Source: CAXXOK01 sp963666755
GTDB taxonomy: Bacteria; Bacillota; Clostridia; Christensenellales; Aristaeellaceae
Assembly (NCBI GenBank): GCA_963666755.2
Contig: CAXXGW010000009.1
Location: forward strand, 558,001 to 622,000
Length of the DNA stretch: 64,000 bases
Reading direction: 5' to 3'
How positions within the stretch are numbered: position 1 is the stretch's first letter; each line of letters opens with the position of its first letter. A program made the translations under genes and the position numbers. The notes under the pieces are model-generated. The model had not been told where the DNA came from. It searched no databases and saw only the letters and a list, made by a program, of their open reading frames with translations. Shown here piece by piece: positions 9,635-18,686 of this stretch.

Positions 9635-11470
9635 TTATTCGACGGTCACGCTCTTGGCCAGGTTGCGAGGCTTGTCCACATCGCAGCCGCGTGCGACCGC
9701 CATGCAGTAGGCAAACAGCTGCAGCGGGATCACCGCGAGCAGCGGGGCCAGCAGATCGTCCGCGGCGGGGATGGTCAATACCTCGTCGGCCTCGCCCAGG
9801 GTGCGGTCGTAGAGATCCTCCCGGCAGATGGCGAGGACGCGCGCGCCGCGCGCCTTGATTTCCCGAAGGTTGCTAAGAGTCTTGTCCAGCAGGGCCGGCT
9901 GCGTGATGGTCGCCACAACCAGCCGCCCGTCCTGTAAAAGCGCAATCGGCCCGTGCTTGAGTTCGCCCGCCGCGTAGGCTTCGCTGAACACATAGCTCAC
10001 TTCCTTGAGCTTGAGCGCGGCCTCCATCGAAAGTGCGTAATCCAGCCCGCGGCCTACGAAGAACACGTGTTTTTTCAGACTGGCGGTGCTGGCGAACCAT
10101 TGCAGCTTTTCTTCGCTCAGCAATGCTTTTTCCGCCTTGCGGGGCAGGTCGGCAATTTCCGCGCGCAGGCGCAGGGCTTCTTCCGGCGTAATGGTGCCGC
10201 GCATGTCGCCCAGCGCCATGGCGATCAGCACCATCATTTCCACCTGAGTCATGTAGGCTTTCGTGCTGGCAACGGCAATTTCCGGCCCGGCATAGGTGTA
10301 CAGGGTGTGCGTATCGCCCACCTCGCGCGCAATGCTGGAACCTACCACGTTGCAGATGGCGATCACCTTGGCGCCGCGGCGCTTGGCCTCGCGCAGCGCG
10401 GCCAGGGTATCGGCCGTTTCGCCGCTCTGGGATACGGCGATGAACAGCTCGTCCTCCCCGATGATGGGGTCGCGGTAGCGGTACTCGCTGGCGATATCTG
10501 CCGTGACGGGGATGCGCGCGAGCTTCTCGATGGCATATTTTCCGAAAACTCCGGCATGGTAAGCCGTGCCGCAGGCGACAACGCTGATTTTACGCAGCGC
10601 CTTGGCTTCGGCGGGGGTCACGGGCAGCCAGCCGTACGTGTGCGGATCGCCGGTGTTGCGGGGGGTAAAGGTGTTTTGCAGCGCGGTGGGTTGCTCATGG
10701 ATTTCCTTGAGCATGTAATGGGCATAGCCGCCTTTTTCGGCACTGCTCAAATCCCATTCCACATGGTACAGCTCGTGCTTGAGCGCCGTGCCAAACTGGT
10801 CGTACACCTGAATGCCGCTGCGGCTGAGCACGGCAATCTCCTTATCCTGCAGGAAGATCACATCCCGCGTGTGACTCAGCAGCGCGGGGATGTCGCTGGC
10901 GATAAAGGCCTCGCCTTCCCGCGCGCCGACGACCAGCGGGCTTTCGTGCCGGGCACAGAAGAGGCGATCCGGCTCCGCGTCGCACAGCACGCCCAGGGCA
11001 TAGCTGCCCTCGATCATCCCCATGGCTTTAAGCAGGGCGGTTTTCATATCCCCTTCATACAGGGTGCTCAGCAGATGGGCAACCACCTCGGTGTCGGTCT
11101 GGGACACAAACACGCAGCCCAGCCCCTTGAGGTAGCGGCGCAGGGCCTCATGGTTTTCGATGATGCCGTTGTGCACCACAGCCACTCCGCCCTTCACGTC
11201 GGTGTGGGGGTGGGCGTTCAGGTCGCTGGGCTCGCCGTGGGTAGCCCAGCGGGTGTGGCCGATGCCGGCCAGCCCCTGCGGCGGGTTGGCGTCCAGAATC
11301 CCGGCCAGATTTTCCAGCCGCCCCTTGGCTTTTTGAATGCAAATTTTCCCCTGCGGGTTAAGAATGGCGACGCCTGCGCTGTCATACCCGCGATAGCTGA
11401 GCCGGGAAAGGCCTTCCATTAAAATCGGGCAAGCACTTTGGCCGCCGATGTAGCCGACGATTCCGCACAT
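9635..11470 (-). CDS. glmS: Glutamine--fructose-6-phosphate aminotransferase (isomerizing)
   Basis: Makes glucosamine-6-phosphate from fructose-6-phosphate and glutamine, the first step to UDP-GlcNAc and cell-wall precursors. At 611 residues it is full length. The N-terminal class II amidotransferase domain begins MCGIVGYIGG, with Cys2 as nucleophile, and contains LSYRGYDSAGVA and TRWATHGEP. Two SIS domains follow, with VACGTAYHAG and SQSGETADT in the first and VGRGLDYALSMEAALKLKE in the second. The C-terminus NLAKSVTVE is the conserved end. AAGGAGG precedes the ATG. No glmS ribozyme was recognised in the short 160-bp upstream region; a conventional promoter is present instead. Confidence 0.97.
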   Translation of the reverse strand: MCGIVGYIGGQSACPILMEGLSRLSYRGYDSAGVAILNPQGKICIQKAKGRLENLAGILDANPPQGLAGIGHTRWATHGEPSDLNAHPHTDVKGGVAVVHNGIIENHEALRRYLKGLGCVFVSQTDTEVVAHLLSTLYEGDMKTALLKAMGMIEGSYALGVLCDAEPDRLFCARHESPLVVGAREGEAFIASDIPALLSHTRDVIFLQDKEIAVLSRSGIQVYDQFGTALKHELYHVEWDLSSAEKGGYAHYMLKEIHEQPTALQNTFTPRNTGDPHTYGWLPVTPAEAKALRKISVVACGTAYHAGVFGKYAIEKLARIPVTADIASEYRYRDPIIGEDELFIAVSQSGETADTLAALREAKRRGAKVIAICNVVGSSIAREVGDTHTLYTYAGPEIAVASTKAYMTQVEMMVLIAMALGDMRGTITPEEALRLRAEIADLPRKAEKALLSEEKLQWFASTASLKKHVFFVGRGLDYALSMEAALKLKEVSYVFSEAYAAGELKHGPIALLQDGRLVVATITQPALLDKTLSNLREIKARGARVLAICREDLYDRTLGEADEVLTIPAADDLLAPLLAVIPLQLFAYCMAVARGCDVDKPRNLAKSVTVE

Positions 11471-11509
11471 GGACGATTCCTCCTTGTAATACGGTTTAAG
11501 ACGTTTTGA

Positions 11510-11538
11510 ATTGTATCATAATGTATTAGAATTTGCAA
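11510..11538 (-). promoter_or_regulatory. Promoter of glmS
   Basis: On the minus strand TTGCAA (11538-11533) and TACAAT (11515-11510) are separated by 17 nt. They sit about 40 nt upstream of the glmS ATG, which leaves no room for a ribozyme or long leader. Confidence 0.7.
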
Positions 11539-11573
11539 CGTCAATGTCCGTCATCCCTGTAAAAAGCACTCGC

Positions 11574-11602
11574 TTGCATCCGTACGCAGAAGTTGCTATG
11601 AT
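11574..11602 (+). promoter_or_regulatory. Promoter of the 2-hydroxyacid dehydrogenase gene
   Basis: TTGCAT (11574-11579), 17 nt, TATGAT (11597-11602), ending 28 nt before the ATG at 11631. It is divergent from the glmS promoter. Confidence 0.65.
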
Positions 11603-11630
11603 ACCAGCAGCAATCAAGGGGGATAAAGGG

Positions 11631-12605
11631 ATGGCAAAGATCCTGATTACGCATGGGGTGCCGATGGACGGCTTCCGTTGGGCGCTGCGCGGGCATGAGC
11701 TGATCGCGCCCCCGGCAGGCGAGCGGTTTACGCAGGCGCAGCTTTTGCAGCTTACATCGGAGTGCGACGCCATTGTGGCCTGCGGCGCGTTTAACCGGGA
11801 GCTGATACAGGCGTGCGAAAAAGCGCGGCTGCTGGTGTGCTACGGCGCGGGGTATGATTCCATCGATGTGGCGGCGGCCACTGAGTACTGCCTGCCGGTG
11901 GCCAATGTGCCCGACAGCGTGACCGAAACCACCGCGGAGCTGGCGCTGGCGCTGATCCTTGCGGGCACGCGGCGCATCTGTGAGCTGGACCGCGTCCTGC
12001 GTGCGCCGGGCGATACTGGGGCGCTGTTTACGATGGGCGCTTCCATGGGTGCGCTGCTGACCGATATGACGCTGGGCATTGTGGGCATGGGTCGCATTGG
12101 CGCGCGTGTGGCGGAGCTGGGGCGCGGCATCGGCATGCGGGTGGCATATGCGGGGCATGACATCAAACCCTTTTCCGTGGCTGGAAACGCGCGGCATTTG
12201 CCGCTGGAGGAGCTGGTGCGCACGGCGGATGTGCTTTCGCTGCATTGCCCGCTGACCCCACAAACGAATGGGTTGTTTACCCGGGAGCTGCTTTTTTGCA
12301 TGAAACCCACCGCTTTTTTGGTTAACACTGCGCGCGGCAGGCTGATCGACGGGGAGGCGCTGATCGATCTGTTGGAGCGGGGGCGCATTTCGGGCGCCGC
12401 GCTGGATGTGTACGAAAACGAGCCGGAGGTATCCCCCCGGCTCAAGGCGTTGCCCAATGTGGTGCTGACCCCGCATATCGGCAGCAATACGCTGCGTACC
12501 CGCAACCGCATGGCGGAGCAATGCGCCGACCGCATTCGCGACGCGTTGGCGGGCCGCCAGCCGCAGAACCTGCTAAACCCGGAGGTTTGGCCCTCGCGGG
12601 GTTAA
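11631..12605 (+). CDS. NAD-dependent D-2-hydroxyacid dehydrogenase family protein
   Basis: A 324-residue cytoplasmic oxidoreductase of the D-isomer 2-hydroxyacid dehydrogenase family (phosphoglycerate or glyoxylate reductase-like). The NAD-binding motif is GIVGMGRIGARVAELG near residue 145. LHCPLTPQT and NTARGRLIDGEAL follow, with the catalytic Arg in TARG. The catalytic Glu lies in ENEPEVSP and the catalytic His in LTPHIGSNT. There is no ACT domain, so it is not a classical SerA. The substrate cannot be told from sequence. The start was set at MAKILITHG, after AAGGGGGA and right behind a promoter; the longer frame upstream runs through that promoter. Its stop overlaps the stop of the convergent HAD gene by 4 nt. 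Confidence 0.87.
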   Translation: MAKILITHGVPMDGFRWALRGHELIAPPAGERFTQAQLLQLTSECDAIVACGAFNRELIQACEKARLLVCYGAGYDSIDVAAATEYCLPVANVPDSVTETTAELALALILAGTRRICELDRVLRAPGDTGALFTMGASMGALLTDMTLGIVGMGRIGARVAELGRGIGMRVAYAGHDIKPFSVAGNARHLPLEELVRTADVLSLHCPLTPQTNGLFTRELLFCMKPTAFLVNTARGRLIDGEALIDLLERGRISGAALDVYENEPEVSPRLKALPNVVLTPHIGSNTLRTRNRMAEQCADRIRDALAGRQPQNLLNPEVWPSRG

Positions 12606-13243
12606 AACGCCGACAGTGCCGAAAGCTGCCGTGGCAGATCGGCCAGCGTTTGCAGGCGCAAATCCGCCTGCAGGCCGGGGAAGAAGCCGCCCGGGTCAAA
12701 CAGCGCGGTATGGACACAGGCGTTGCGGCCCGCCTGCAGGTCAAGGTCCCGATCCCCGATCATCCAGGTATCGCGGGCGGCGAAGCCATGTTTGCGCATC
12801 AGGTACAGGATGGCGTCGGGCGCGGGCTTGTCGGCAAAGCCATCGGTACGGAGCACGGCATCCGCAAACAGCGGTAACAGGCCGTCGCGCGCCAGTGCAT
12901 CCAATGCCGAACGGTCGCGGTGGGTAAACAGCGCCTGACGGCAGCCGAGGGCGGCGCAGGCGCGCAGGCAGGCGGCCGCGTCTGGCATCGGCGGCGGAAG
13001 CCCCATGGCGGCGTGCCGTTTGCGGTACGCCACCAGCAACGATTCCACCGAAAGCCCATGCCGTTGCGCGTACACAGTGCAGGCATGGTACAGGGTTACT
13101 TTTTGCAGGGTGTAAATCTCCGCGATGTTCGCGGTAACGGAAAAATCCCGCAGGGCGAGGCGCAACGCCTCGGCCATCTGCGGGTAAGAGTCATACAGGG
13201 TGCCGTCGAAATCCCAGATCAGAAAAGGCTTTGCCATGCGCAT
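12602..13243 (-). CDS. HAD-superfamily phosphatase (Gph/PGMB-like)
   Basis: A 213-residue cytoplasmic HAD hydrolase. Motif I is IWDFDGTLYDS near residue 10 with the nucleophilic Asp. Motif II is FTHRD, motif III the Lys in DKPAPDAILYLM, and motif IV is MIGDRDLDLQAGRNA. The helical cap lies between motifs I and II, as in phosphoglycolate phosphatases and beta-phosphoglucomutases. Substrate unknown. Its ATG overlaps the stop of the upstream CNNM/CorC gene by 1 nt (TGATG), so the two are probably translationally coupled. A second in-frame ATG lies two codons in (MAKPF). Confidence 0.85.
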   Translation of the reverse strand: MRMAKPFLIWDFDGTLYDSYPQMAEALRLALRDFSVTANIAEIYTLQKVTLYHACTVYAQRHGLSVESLLVAYRKRHAAMGLPPPMPDAAACLRACAALGCRQALFTHRDRSALDALARDGLLPLFADAVLRTDGFADKPAPDAILYLMRKHGFAARDTWMIGDRDLDLQAGRNACVHTALFDPGGFFPGLQADLRLQTLADLPRQLSALSAF

Positions 13244-14592
13244 CAGCGCCCTTCCGTCGCTTCCTCAGCCTTCGGCTCCGGCAGGATTTTGCTGACGAGC
13301 GCGGTTTCCACCCGGTGCTCGCTCATCTTCTCTACCTGGATATGCAGGCCGTTCACATCCACCACAGGGGTGGAGCCATCATCCGGGATGGCCGTAAAGC
13401 AGCTGAACACCATGCCGCCCAGCGTATCATACTCCTCGTCCAGCGGCAGTTCCATCCCAAGTTCCTCGCCAAGGGTTTCCAAATCGACGCTGCCGTCGCA
13501 GCGCCAGAGGTTTTCCTCCAGCTGGGTGATTTCGCTTTCCTCGGCGGGGTCGAACTCGTCGTAGATGTTGCCGACGATCTCCTCCAGCAAATCCTCCATG
13601 GTCACGATGCCGCTCATGCCGCCGTACTCGTCCACGACGATGGCCATGTGCACCTTGCGCTTTTGCATATCGCGGAAAAGTGCATCCGCCTGTACGGTTT
13701 CAGGCACCAGGTAGGCGGGCCGCAGCAGATCGCGCAGGCCCTTGGGTGGCTCGGAGTGTACGTTCAGCAGGAAATCGCGCGTGTTGAGGACCCCCACAAT
13801 GTCGTCGATATCCTCATCGTACACCGGAAAGCGGCTCAGGCCGGACTCCCGGATGGTATCCAGAATGTCGGCAAACGTCTCGTCCACCTGAATGGTGACC
13901 ACATCCATGCGGTGGATCATGACGGATTCGGCGGTGGTGTTGTTAAACTCGAAGATGTTCTCGATCATCGTGCGCTCATCCTGCTGGATGGTGCCGCTTT
14001 CCCCGCCGATATCCACCATCATGCGGATTTCCTCTTCGGTTACCTGCTCGTTGGCGGCGTGGGGGTTGATATGGAACAGCCGCAGCATCGCATTGGTGCT
14101 GGCGGACAGCAGCCATACGATGGGCTTAAAAATCTTCTGCACGACGCGGATCACGCTCACGCTGAAACGCGCGACCTTGTCCGGGTTCTGCATGGCGATG
14201 CGCTTGGGGGTCAGTTCCCCCAGTACCAGCGTGAAGTAGCTGAGCGTGAGTGTAATCACAATCAGGCAGAGGGTGTTGAGCGCGCTGGGGGACAGCAGCG
14301 TGAACCCCGCGTCGGTAAGCACCTTGGACAGGCGGGAGGCGAAATGATCCGCCGCGAAAGCGCTGGCCAGGAACCCGCTCAGGGTGATACACACCTGGAT
14401 GGTCGATAGAAAATCGTTGGGGGATTCCGCCAGCTTGAGCATCAGCGCGGCCTTGGCATCCCCTTCATCGGCCTGCCTGCGCACCTTGTTTTCATTGAGC
14501 GAGATCACGGCGATTTCGGTTGCGGCAAAAAAAGCGTTTACGAGAATTAACAGAAACTGAATGAGTAATTGACCGCCTATCGGGTCATCCAA
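13243..14592 (-). CDS. CNNM/CorC-type membrane transporter (hemolysin family), TTG start
   Basis: A 449-residue member of the CNNM/CorC group linked to magnesium or cobalt export. Residues 1-200 are the DUF21/CNNM membrane domain with four helices; the first is LIQFLLILVNAFFAATEIAV, with the conserved small-residue FxxxE motif. Two CBS domains follow (about 220-340), then a CorC_HlyC domain at the end. The start was set at a TTG codon placed 8 nt after AAGGAGG. The only upstream ATG or GTG in frame begins inside repeat copy 3 and would add about 75 residues of unrelated sequence; automatic calls may take it wrongly. Its stop overlaps the HAD gene start. Confidence 0.87.
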   Translation of the reverse strand: MDDPIGGQLLIQFLLILVNAFFAATEIAVISLNENKVRRQADEGDAKAALMLKLAESPNDFLSTIQVCITLSGFLASAFAADHFASRLSKVLTDAGFTLLSPSALNTLCLIVITLTLSYFTLVLGELTPKRIAMQNPDKVARFSVSVIRVVQKIFKPIVWLLSASTNAMLRLFHINPHAANEQVTEEEIRMMVDIGGESGTIQQDERTMIENIFEFNNTTAESVMIHRMDVVTIQVDETFADILDTIRESGLSRFPVYDEDIDDIVGVLNTRDFLLNVHSEPPKGLRDLLRPAYLVPETVQADALFRDMQKRKVHMAIVVDEYGGMSGIVTMEDLLEEIVGNIYDEFDPAEESEITQLEENLWRCDGSVDLETLGEELGMELPLDEEYDTLGGMVFSCFTAIPDDGSTPVVDVNGLHIQVEKMSEHRVETALVSKILPEPKAEEATEGR

Positions 14593-14731
14593 AGAAAAGC
14601 CCTCCTTAGTTTGCGTTCCGCAATTCCGGAGGCTAACTGTCCCCCGGAACCGACACCCACCATTATACCATGAGCCACAATCTTTTGCACGTGCAACCTC
14701 ATTTTTCCTGCGGGAATGACGGCAGGGGTGT

Positions 14732-14923
14732 GCTGCGTCCGGCCGCGCAGCGGCCGGACGCAGCCTGCTGAAAAAGGCCCATCTGCTTTGTCGCCTGCAC
14801 CGGATAAGGGCGGTCACGTACGTCCGTGTACGCTCCCGCCCTTATCCGGTTTAGCTTCGCGCATCTGAACCTTTTTGAGCAGGCTGTATCCCAGCGTCTT
14901 GGTTGGTTTGTCAGCGGCCGGAC
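14732..14923. repeat. Dispersed palindromic repeat, copy 3, right flank reduced to one arm
   Basis: The core runs from CAGCCTGCTGAAAAAGG (14761-14777) to CCTTTTTGAGCAGGCTG (14870-14886). The left hairpin has stem GTCCGGCCGC/GCGGCCGGAC with loop GCA (14737-14759); pairing extends 5 bp further into the first bases of the repeat. On the right only the 3' arm GCGGCCGGAC is found (14914-14923), not a full hairpin. The tail between 14887 and 14913 is more diverged than in other copies. It lies between the tandem phoR and CNNM/CorC genes, so it may affect both. Confidence 0.85.
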
Positions 14924-14937
14924 GGGTGTGGCAGGGT

Positions 14938-16614
14938 TCAGGCCGGGGTGTTTTCGGGGGTTGGGGCGTCCGGCTGGGGCGGAAAGCGGAGGGTGATGGT
15001 CGTGCCCTCGCCCGGCTTGCTGCGCAGGGTGATTTCGGCTGCGTGCAGCTGCGCGCCGTGCTTGACGATGGACAGCCCCAGCCCGGTGCCGCCGGTTTCC
15101 TTGCTGCGGCTCTTGTCTACCCGGTAAAAGCGCTCAAATACGCGGCTCTGGTGTTCCTCCGGGATGCCTACGCCGGTATCGGCCACGGTGATGCAGGGGC
15201 GCTGCCCGTCCATGGCGGTGGTCACCTGCACGCGCCCGCCGCGCACGTTGTATTTGACGGCGTTGTCCAGCAGGTTGAGGGTCATCTCCTCCAGCAGGGT
15301 GCGATCGCCCAGCACGACGGCGCTTGCGCCTTCCACGGTCAGGGTGACGTTTTGCAGGTGGGCAAAGTCGCTCAGCTTGGAGGCGCAGGAGCGGGCCAGC
15401 AGTAACAGGTCGATGGGCTGTTTTTCGCCCACGGCGCCCTCGTCCAGCTTGGAAAGGCGCAGGATATCCTCAATCAGCGACAGCATCCGGCGGCTTTCCT
15501 GGTGGATTTTCCCGGCCAGCTCGGGGGTATCTTCCGGGCGGGCGAGGCCGGTAGCCAGCAGCTCCGCATAGCCGCTGATGGTGGTCAGCGGGGTGCGCAG
15601 CTCATGGCTTACATTGGCGCTGAACTGCTGGCGGTTTTGCTCGGCAGTCCGCTCCTCCGTTACATCCTGCAATAGCAGCACAAGGCCCAGATCGCGCCCC
15701 GCGACGCTGGCGGATACCCGGTATATGCGGCCGTTGGCGGCCAGCTCGCCGACGCCGTCGGCGTCGTGCAGCAAGCGTAAAAGCGTTTCATGGCGGTTGA
15801 GCTCCGGCAGGAGCCGGCCGGTCCAGTCGGCATCGCCCGCGCCCAGTATCTTGCGCGCGGCGGGGTTGATGGCCAGCACCCGATGGCCTTCGTCCAATAC
15901 GACAAGCCCTTCGCGCAGGCCGCTGAGGATGGCGTTCAGCTCCGCCTGCTGGCGGCTGAGGCGCTCCATCTGCTGCGCGATGCGCCGGTTTTGGGCGTCC
16001 ATGCGCCGCAGCATGGGGGAAAGCTCCTCGTACCCGTCGCTGAGCAGCGGCGCGTCGAGGTTGATGGCATTCAGCGGGCGGATCAGCGTCCGGGTAAGCG
16101 GACGCGCCAGCAGGGAGGCGAGCAGCGCGCACAGGGCTACGCCCAGCGCCAACCACCCGACCATCCCGTTTACCATCGCCAGGATGCTCTTTTGCGTGCC
16201 CGCCACGCGCAGCACCTGTCCGTTCTGTAACCTACGGGCGTAGTACACGCTGGTTTCCCCCAGCGTGGCGCTGTTGCGCTGCGACCAGCCGACGCCTTTT
16301 TGCAGGGCGTTGATGACCTCGGGCCGCGCGGCATGGTTTTCCATTTGCACCGCGTCGGCCTGGCTGTCAAACAGCACGACGCCGTCCGCACCGATCAGCG
16401 TTACGCGATCGGGGTAGACGCCGTGGGTCAGGGTATCGACCGCAGCGTCCTGCTGCCCGTTCACACGGTGCGAAAGCGTATCCGCTTCCGCTACCAGCCG
16501 ATCGTGCAGCTGTTGGCTGAAGAAGAAGTACAACCCCCCCAGCAGCAGGGCGCAGAGCAACAGCGATATCGTGAAGGAGAACCCGACCAGGCTCCAGAAC
16601 AGCTTCTTACGCAT
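14938..16614 (-). CDS. phoR: Phosphate-type sensor histidine kinase
   Basis: A 558-residue membrane histidine kinase. There is one helix at residues 7-34, an extracytoplasmic sensor to about 145, and a second helix at about 148-170. A HAMP-like linker follows, then a PAS domain (about 215-325), the HisKA domain with phospho-accepting His337 in SHELRTP, and HATPase_c with DNAVKYN, DTGVGIPEEH and GTGLGLSIVK boxes. It lies 1 nt after the response regulator gene at the end of the pstCAB-phoU cluster. That position and the PhoR-like architecture argue that it senses phosphate limitation through the Pst complex and PhoU. Confidence 0.92.
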   Translation of the reverse strand: MRKKLFWSLVGFSFTISLLLCALLLGGLYFFFSQQLHDRLVAEADTLSHRVNGQQDAAVDTLTHGVYPDRVTLIGADGVVLFDSQADAVQMENHAARPEVINALQKGVGWSQRNSATLGETSVYYARRLQNGQVLRVAGTQKSILAMVNGMVGWLALGVALCALLASLLARPLTRTLIRPLNAINLDAPLLSDGYEELSPMLRRMDAQNRRIAQQMERLSRQQAELNAILSGLREGLVVLDEGHRVLAINPAARKILGAGDADWTGRLLPELNRHETLLRLLHDADGVGELAANGRIYRVSASVAGRDLGLVLLLQDVTEERTAEQNRQQFSANVSHELRTPLTTISGYAELLATGLARPEDTPELAGKIHQESRRMLSLIEDILRLSKLDEGAVGEKQPIDLLLLARSCASKLSDFAHLQNVTLTVEGASAVVLGDRTLLEEMTLNLLDNAVKYNVRGGRVQVTTAMDGQRPCITVADTGVGIPEEHQSRVFERFYRVDKSRSKETGGTGLGLSIVKHGAQLHAAEITLRSKPGEGTTITLRFPPQPDAPTPENTPA

Positions 16615-16615
16615 G

Positions 16616-17284
16616 CTAGACCTCCAGCTTATAGCCCACGCCGCGTACGGTGTGGATCAAACCGCCGCAGGGGCCCAGCTTTTGCCGCAGCGAGCGGATA
16701 TGCACGTCCACCGTGCGGGTGTCGCCCGCGAACCCCAGCCCCCACACATCGTCCAGCAAAACCTCGCGGGTTACGGCTTTGCCGGTATGCACCATCAAAA
16801 AGGCGAGCAGCTTGAACTCCATGTGCGTCAGTTCCACCGCCTGCCCGGCGGCGTTTACCAAATGACGTTCGCGGTCCAGTGTCAGATCGGCCACGGTCAG
16901 CACCGGTACGGGCTTGCCCTGCTCGCTGCGCCGCAGCAGCGCGCGCACGCGGGCCAGCAGCTCCATGATGCCGAAGGGCTTGGTCAGATAATCGTCCGCG
17001 CCCGCATCCAACCCGCGCACCTTGTCCATTTCCGCGCCCTTGGCGGTGACCAGTATCACGGGCAGGCGGCGCGTTTTGGGGTCCCGGCGCAAACTTTGCA
17101 GCAGGGTAACGCCATCCTCGCCGGGCAGCATCACATCCAGCAGCACCAGCGCGGGGGTCGTCTTTTGCAGCGTCGCCTTAAACGCGGCGGTGCCGGCGAA
17201 GCCTTCGGCTTCGAACCCGGCCTGCCGCAGGGCGTACAGCTCCAGCTCGCGCACGCCGTCGTCATCCTCCACCACGTGGATCAT
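16616..17284 (-). CDS. phoB: OmpR/PhoB-family response regulator
   Basis: A 222-residue transcription factor. The receiver domain has the acidic pocket EDDD at the start, phospho-acceptor Asp50 in LLDVMLPG, and the conserved Lys in LVTAKGAE. The C-terminal winged helix ends with DVHIRSLRQKLG and TVRGVGYKLE, typical of PhoB/PhoP. It should be phosphorylated by the kinase encoded just downstream and bind the hexamer arrays between pstC and pstS. The gene overlaps phoU by 4 nt. The Firmicutes name for the same role is phoP; phoB is used here because of the pst linkage. Confidence 0.93.
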   Translation of the reverse strand: MIHVVEDDDGVRELELYALRQAGFEAEGFAGTAAFKATLQKTTPALVLLDVMLPGEDGVTLLQSLRRDPKTRRLPVILVTAKGAEMDKVRGLDAGADDYLTKPFGIMELLARVRALLRRSEQGKPVPVLTVADLTLDRERHLVNAAGQAVELTHMEFKLLAFLMVHTGKAVTREVLLDDVWGLGFAGDTRTVDVHIRSLRQKLGPCGGLIHTVRGVGYKLEV

Positions 17285-17934
17285 TGCAGCACTTCCCCTT
17301 TATACAGTCCGGTTACGCTGTATTCCACCCACTCGGCGATGTTGGTCGCGTGGTCGCCGATGCGCTCGAAATATTTGGCGATCATCAGCAAATCCAGCGC
17401 CTCGCCGCCGCGGGAGGCATCCGCGGCCAGCAGCTCGATCAGCTCCCGCTTGACGTCGGTAAACAGCTGATCCACCGTATCGTCGCTGACAATCACGGTA
17501 CGGGCCAGCTCCACATCCTGCCGCACATAGGCGTCGATGGCGCGGTGCACCATATCGATGGCCGCGCGCGACATGGCCCCGAAGTGCTCGGGCTGCAGCG
17601 CCGCGGAATAATCCAGAAACGTGACGATTTCGCTGATATCGGCGGCGTGATCGCCAATGCGTTCCATATCGGTTATCATTTTAAGCGCAGAGGAAACGAC
17701 GCGCAGATCATGCGCCACGGGCTGGCGGGTGAGCAGCATGCGCAGGCAAAGGCTTTCGATTTCGCGCTCCTTGCGGTCCACCACCGAATCCCCTTCGATG
17801 ATGGCGCGCGCGCGGGGCAGGTCGGCGGTCTGCAAGGCCTCGCAGGCGCCTTCGATGGTCGTTTCGATCATCGCGCCCATTTCGATCATTTGCGCGTTCA
17901 GGATTTCCACCTGTTCGTCAAAACGGTTTTTCAT
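17281..17934 (-). CDS. phoU: Phosphate signalling protein PhoU
   Basis: A 217-residue cytoplasmic protein made of two three-helix PhoU repeats. Characteristic patterns are RIGDHAADISEI in the first repeat and ERIGDHATNIAEWV in the second; both are metal-contacting E/DxxxD-type turns. It links the Pst transporter state to PhoR kinase activity and limits uptake when phosphate is plentiful. Start and stop overlap both neighbours (1 nt with pstB, 4 nt with the regulator gene), so translation is tightly coupled. Confidence 0.95.
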   Translation of the reverse strand: MKNRFDEQVEILNAQMIEMGAMIETTIEGACEALQTADLPRARAIIEGDSVVDRKEREIESLCLRMLLTRQPVAHDLRVVSSALKMITDMERIGDHAADISEIVTFLDYSAALQPEHFGAMSRAAIDMVHRAIDAYVRQDVELARTVIVSDDTVDQLFTDVKRELIELLAADASRGGEALDLLMIAKYFERIGDHATNIAEWVEYSVTGLYKGEVLQ

Positions 17935-18683
17935 CAGCCGAACCTCCCGGTAATATAATCCTCGGTGCGTTTATCCACCGGCATGGAGAAGAGTTTCTCC
18001 GTATCGCCCACCTCCACCACCTCGCCCAGCAGGAAGAAGGCGGTGGTATCGCTTACGCGCAGCGCCTGCTGCATATTGTGCGTGACCATGACCAGTGTGT
18101 AGTCCTTTTTAAGCTGGGCGACCAGCTCCTCAATCTTGGCGGTGGAGATGGGGTCCAGCGCGCTGGTGGGTTCGTCCATCAGCAGCACTTCGGGCTGCAC
18201 GGCCAGCGCGCGGGCGATGCACAGCCGCTGCTGCTGCCCGCCGGACAGCCCCAGGGCGCTCTTGTGCAGCCGATCCTTAAGCTCCCCCCAGATGGCGGCG
18301 TCCACCAGCGACTTTTCGACAATCTCGTCCAGCATGGCCTTGCGGCGCACGCCGTGGGTGCGCGGGCCATAGGCGATGTTGTCGTAGATGCTCATCGGGA
18401 AGGGATTGGGTTTTTGAAAGACCATGCCTACGCGCTTGCGCAGCTGGTTTACGTCCAGATTGCCATAGATATCTTCGCCGTCCAGGGTCACGCTTCCTGT
18501 TACGCGGCAGCTGACCACCAGATCATTCATCCGGTTGAGGGTTTTAAGCAGCGTAGACTTGCCGCAGCCGGATGGGCCGATGAATGCCGTGATGCGGTTG
18601 GGCTGGATGGAGAGGTTCACGTCCTTGAGCGCTTGCAGATCTTCATAGTACAGATTCAGGGTTTCAATGGCGATTTTTTGCAT
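17934..18683 (-). CDS. pstB: Phosphate ABC transporter ATP-binding protein
   Basis: A 249-residue ABC ATPase that powers phosphate import through PstCA. Walker A is GPSGCGKST, the signature LSGGQQQRLCIARALA, Walker B VLLMDEPTSALDP, and the H-loop His in VTHNMQQA. The N-terminal IETLNLYYEDLQAL and the short 250-residue length are typical of PstB. AAGGAG precedes the ATG by 6 nt, and the pstA stop lies inside that spacer. Confidence 0.96.
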   Translation of the reverse strand: MQKIAIETLNLYYEDLQALKDVNLSIQPNRITAFIGPSGCGKSTLLKTLNRMNDLVVSCRVTGSVTLDGEDIYGNLDVNQLRKRVGMVFQKPNPFPMSIYDNIAYGPRTHGVRRKAMLDEIVEKSLVDAAIWGELKDRLHKSALGLSGGQQQRLCIARALAVQPEVLLMDEPTSALDPISTAKIEELVAQLKKDYTLVMVTHNMQQALRVSDTTAFFLLGEVVEVGDTEKLFSMPVDKRTEDYITGRFG

Positions 18684-18686
18684 GGC

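Noticed and set aside
9953..11422. 489-codon open frame on the plus strand
   Set aside because: It is antisense to glmS, whose sequence is unmistakable.
11471..11509. glmS ribozyme upstream of glmS
   Set aside because: The start site predicted from the promoter leaves about 35 nt of leader, too short for the ribozyme, and no core motif is present.
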